Shown here in pieces: positions 63,210-64,000 of a stretch of DNA of 64,000 nucleotides. Positions within the stretch are counted from its first letter, which is position 1. The number at the start of each line of letters is the position of its first letter. This DNA comes from Fodinicola acaciae. GTDB lineage: Bacteria > Actinomycetota > Actinomycetes > Mycobacteriales > HKI-0501. The stretch spans positions 992,001-1,056,000 of the forward strand of contig NZ_WOTN01000003.1 of the NCBI RefSeq assembly GCF_010993745.1, in the 5' to 3' direction. The translations under genes and the position numbers were made by a program. Under the pieces are notes generated by a model, which was not told the origin of the DNA, searched no databases, and saw nothing but the letters and a program-made list of their open reading frames with translations.

Positions 63210-64000
63210 TCAGGTGCGGACCTGGACACCTGCCACCGCGAGTCGCTCCGCGTCGAACTCGGCGGGCCAGCGCGTTGCCGCATCGGCGTGGGCGTCGAGC
63301 AGCTCGGCTCCAGTCAGATCGCAGCCACTGAAGTCGGTGCCGCACACTATCGCCGCACGAAGATCGGCGTTTCGCAGGTTCGCTCCCGCAAGGTAGGCGC
63401 CGGTCAGATCGGCTTTCGCGAACGAAGCGCCCTCGAGCCAGGTTTTGCGCAGATCGGCCCGGGTGAAGTCGCTTCGGTCGAACCGGCAACCACGTAGCCA
63501 GGATCGCGCCAGATTCGCGTATCGGAAGTGGACATCAGTGAAGTGACCGTGGCTGACCTGGAGCCCACGCAGATCGACGCGTGACAGGTACAGTTCGGCA
63601 CCTCCCGGCTCCGCCGTCGACATGCGATTGACCGCGAACATCGCTCGAGCCAGGACGACCGCCGCGGCCTGCAGGTCAGCCGCTCGAAACTGCAACCAAG
63701 GACGCTCATCGACCTCGACAGTGGGATGGACAGGGCCGTTCACCATGCCGACGTGCCATGGAGCGTGATTGCGAATGAACGCGCCCAGGATGAACTGGAC
63801 CGTGCGCCGATCGCTAGACGAATTCCGGGCGATGCGCTCTAGCGCGTAGATCCCGCCAATTCTGATATCCATGTTATCGCTGCCCACGTGTTCGATGGCC
63901 CGGGTGAAACGTTCGGTGATCTGCCCTTCCCTGTTCACCCGTACCTGCCACCAGGTAGCAGCGGCACCGATCACCACCAACAGACCCGCGAAAGTCTGAA
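63210..64000 (-). CDS. Membrane-anchored pentapeptide-repeat protein (cut by window edge)
   Basis: The frame is open past the right edge. The visible 263 residues begin in a membrane helix (FAGLLVVIGAAATWW), then VRVNREGQITERFTRAIEHVGS and GGIYALERIARNS, the head usually found in actinobacterial pentapeptide-repeat proteins. The repeat helix follows at about 150-235 with A(D/N)L/F units (ADLRKTWLEGASFAKADLTGAYLAGANLRNADL, split in the sequence into five-residue steps). Function unknown; the head region suggests a signalling or scaffold role at the membrane. Confidence 0.85.
   Translation of the reverse strand, partial: QTFAGLLVVIGAAATWWQVRVNREGQITERFTRAIEHVGSDNMDIRIGGIYALERIARNSSSDRRTVQFILGAFIRNHAPWHVGMVNGPVHPTVEVDERPWLQFRAADLQAAAVVLARAMFAVNRMSTAEPGGAELYLSRVDLRGLQVSHGHFTDVHFRYANLARSWLRGCRFDRSDFTRADLRKTWLEGASFAKADLTGAYLAGANLRNADLRAAIVCGTDFSGCDLTGAELLDAHADAATRWPAEFDAERLAVAGVQVRT

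Noticed and set aside
1-64000. CRISPR arrays and tRNA or rRNA genes
   Set aside because: I saw no regularly spaced direct repeats with unique spacers and no cloverleaf-like or rRNA sequence. The repeats found are short iterons, IS ends or protein-coding repeats.

Overview
The window is high-GC DNA with GTG/TTG starts, 4-bp ATGA/GTGA gene overlaps, purine-rich Shine-Dalgarno sites and actinobacterial families (SCO6880-type conjugation protein, SCO6745 family, ECF42/DGPF module). It comes from an actinomycete chromosome carrying a large integrated conjugative element and other accessory DNA. The genus cannot be read from the sequence.

Layout. (1) 1-5518, minus strand: a type IV secretion operon (pilin-like, TrbL/VirB6-like, SCO6880/PrgI-like, VirB4 ATPase running off the left edge), with a sigma-like regulator upstream. 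(2) 5519-6059: a divergent control region with an 11-bp phased repeat array, flanked by two matching promoter-like elements. (3) 6060-13866, plus strand: a DNA-modification island with a degenerate methyltransferase-like protein, an XF1762-like protein, a frameshifted cytosine methyltransferase, two further DNA methyltransferases, a PP-loop protein and a lipoprotein. (4) 13870-19881: an excisionase-like gene split by an IS110-family element, then a tyrosine integrase, a small HTH protein and a zinc-ribbon recombinase in one operon. (5) 20459-27012: ordinary chromosomal-type genes (SCO6745 family, secreted carboxylesterase, MFS exporter, ACT and DGPF proteins, ECF42 sigma factor). (6) 27013-33706, mostly minus strand: small membrane and hypothetical genes, two ~90-bp direct repeats, a broken Nudix gene and a broken HTH-NACHT-membrane protein. 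(7) 33960-40155, plus strand: a second transfer-related operon (M48 protease, VirD4/TraG coupling ATPase, accessory proteins, membrane-anchored ricin-type lectin). (8) 40385-53866, minus strand: a polymorphic toxin locus with a LamG surface protein, a giant YD-repeat toxin, an immunity candidate, and a displaced second toxin tip with its own immunity candidate. (9) 54080-64000: an AraC remnant, a PadR-STAND-TPR protein, an aldo/keto reductase-like gene, an ISL3-type element, an IS256-like scrap, SRPBCC, a secreted HNH nuclease and a pentapeptide-repeat protein cut by the right edge.

How it fits together. Regions 1 and 7 supply the three classical ATPase/channel parts of a conjugation machine (VirB4, VirB6, VirD4), although they lie about 30 kb apart. 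Region 3 could mark or protect the incoming DNA, and region 4 would integrate and excise it. The excisionase-like gene is interrupted and several genes carry frameshifts, so the element looks partly immobilised. No relaxase is visible here. Regions 6, 8 and 9 hold conflict-type genes (NACHT, STAND, YD-repeat toxin/immunity) typical of actinobacterial accessory DNA.
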